Assembly: GCA_039809985.1 (NCBI GenBank) | Contig: JBDHWC010000180.1 | Coordinates: 1 to 5,301, forward strand | Length of the DNA stretch: 5,301 nucleotides | DNA from: JAICJJ01 sp039809985 | GTDB lineage: Bacteria; Chloroflexota; Chloroflexia; Thermomicrobiales; UBA6265 | Direction: 5' to 3' | Part shown: in pieces, positions 4,912 to 5,301 of the stretch | How positions within the stretch are numbered: the first letter of the stretch is position 1 | Layout: every line of letters starts with the position of its first letter | The notes under the pieces: generated by a model | What the model saw: the letters and a program-made list of their open reading frames with translations, nothing else | The model's database searches: none | Told to the model about the DNA's origin: nothing | Made by a program: the position numbers and the translations under genes

Positions 4912-5301
4912 ACGGCGGGGGGCACGGGACCAAGCAGGCATTCGAGTGCACTTGGCAGGCTTGGCCCGTCGGGCAGCCCGGGGTCTCGGTGCACGATTCG
5001 GCGTTGCTCGGCTGCGTGGTGCAGAGGTAGTTGTCGGAGCCGCTGATGCTGCCGGCCACCACGCAGTTGTTGGCTGTGCACTCGATCTGAAGGTCGGAAG
5101 TGTTGACGATCTTGAAGCATCCGCCGTTGAGGTACTCGTACCCGGGTTCGCAACCGACGCACGCGCCGCCGCTGCAGGTCGGGTGGGCGGTCGGGCAGCT
5201 GTTGCCGCACGCGCCGCAGTTGGCCGGGTCGTTCTGCGTGTCGACGCAGTGGGCGCCGTCGCAGCAGGCGGTCCCCGCTGGGCAGCCCGCCGGCGTGTTG
5301 T
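4907..5301 (-). CDS. Cys-rich Stig1-like secreted-type protein (C-terminal part, start outside window)
   Basis: The minus strand encodes 130 visible residues ending PCPPPF and a TAG stop, including 19 cysteines (about 15%). The first half carries the repeat CPAGTACCDGAHCVDTQNDP followed by ANCGACGNSCP and GACVGC. This spacing matches the plant Stig1-type module (CC-x-x-x-CVDTQ-x-DP-x-NCG-x-CGN-x-C), which is also widespread in bacterial secreted proteins. The middle (about residues 52-105: EYLNGGCFKIVNTSDLQ and onward) has fewer cysteines and looks like a small separate beta-rich stretch. The end returns to the CPTGQACQVHSNACLVPC style. The cysteines suggest a disulfide-bonded extracellular or surface protein. 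The signal peptide cannot be seen because the N-terminus is cut off, and the role is unknown. The frame is in-phase with 5299 as the last full codon. The next gene on the strand is over 600 bp away, so this probably ends its own transcript. Confidence 0.8.
   Translation of the reverse strand, partial: NTPAGCPAGTACCDGAHCVDTQNDPANCGACGNSCPTAHPTCSGGACVGCEPGYEYLNGGCFKIVNTSDLQIECTANNCVVAGSISGSDNYLCTTQPSNAESCTETPGCPTGQACQVHSNACLVPCPPPF

Noticed and set aside
4899..5210. A 103-codon minus-strand frame overlapping the Cys-rich gene
   Set aside because: The neighbouring frame encodes the regular cysteine pattern and runs through the window edge; this frame gives Arg/Gln-rich shadow sequence.

Overview
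The window is about 70% GC by eye. Every gene I can support is read from the minus strand, so transcription runs from high to low coordinates. Vertical spacing is compact, start codons include GTG and TTG, and the right edge carries a cysteine-rich secreted-type protein with the phrase DTQNDPANCGACGNSCP. This combination fits a high-GC environmental bacterium. Cys-rich proteins of this style are common in Thermomicrobiales-like Chloroflexota and in some actinobacteria and myxobacteria. The lineage is an inference from that one gene plus composition; no rRNA or other marker gene is present.

Layout in the direction of transcription: (1) 5301-4907, the C-terminal 130 residues of a Cys-rich, Stig1-like protein whose start lies outside the window. 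(2) 4906-4286, about 620 bp with no convincing gene, holding an 8-bp tandem duplication at its upstream end and a 29-bp imperfect palindrome. (3) 4285-3605, a pentapeptide-repeat protein forming an uninterrupted run of about 33 five-residue repeats. (4) 3604-3409, an unassigned spacer, followed by the last ~41 codons of a short-chain dehydrogenase/reductase (SDR) at 3408-3286, a gene remnant. (5) 3117-1558, a sulfatase with a CxAxR formylglycine motif. (6) 1500-1090, a small DUF1622 membrane protein. (7) 988-62, a HAD-superfamily phosphatase. A short C-rich tail closes the window.

The last three genes look like one transcription unit: same strand, gaps of 57 and 101 bp, each with a clear Shine-Dalgarno sequence. 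Both gaps contain a strong, almost perfect GC hairpin sitting just upstream of the next ribosome binding site. I infer a functional group of a cytoplasmic sulfate (or related) ester hydrolase, a HAD phosphatase and a small membrane protein, but the substrate is unknown and no sulfatase-maturing enzyme is visible here. The pentapeptide gene and the Cys-rich gene appear to be independent neighbours. I did not find a defence system, CRISPR array, insertion sequence, tRNA or rRNA. The most notable items are the sulfatase/DUF1622/HAD trio with its punctuating hairpins, the truncated SDR that marks a rearrangement point, and the stacked cysteine ladder in the pentapeptide protein.
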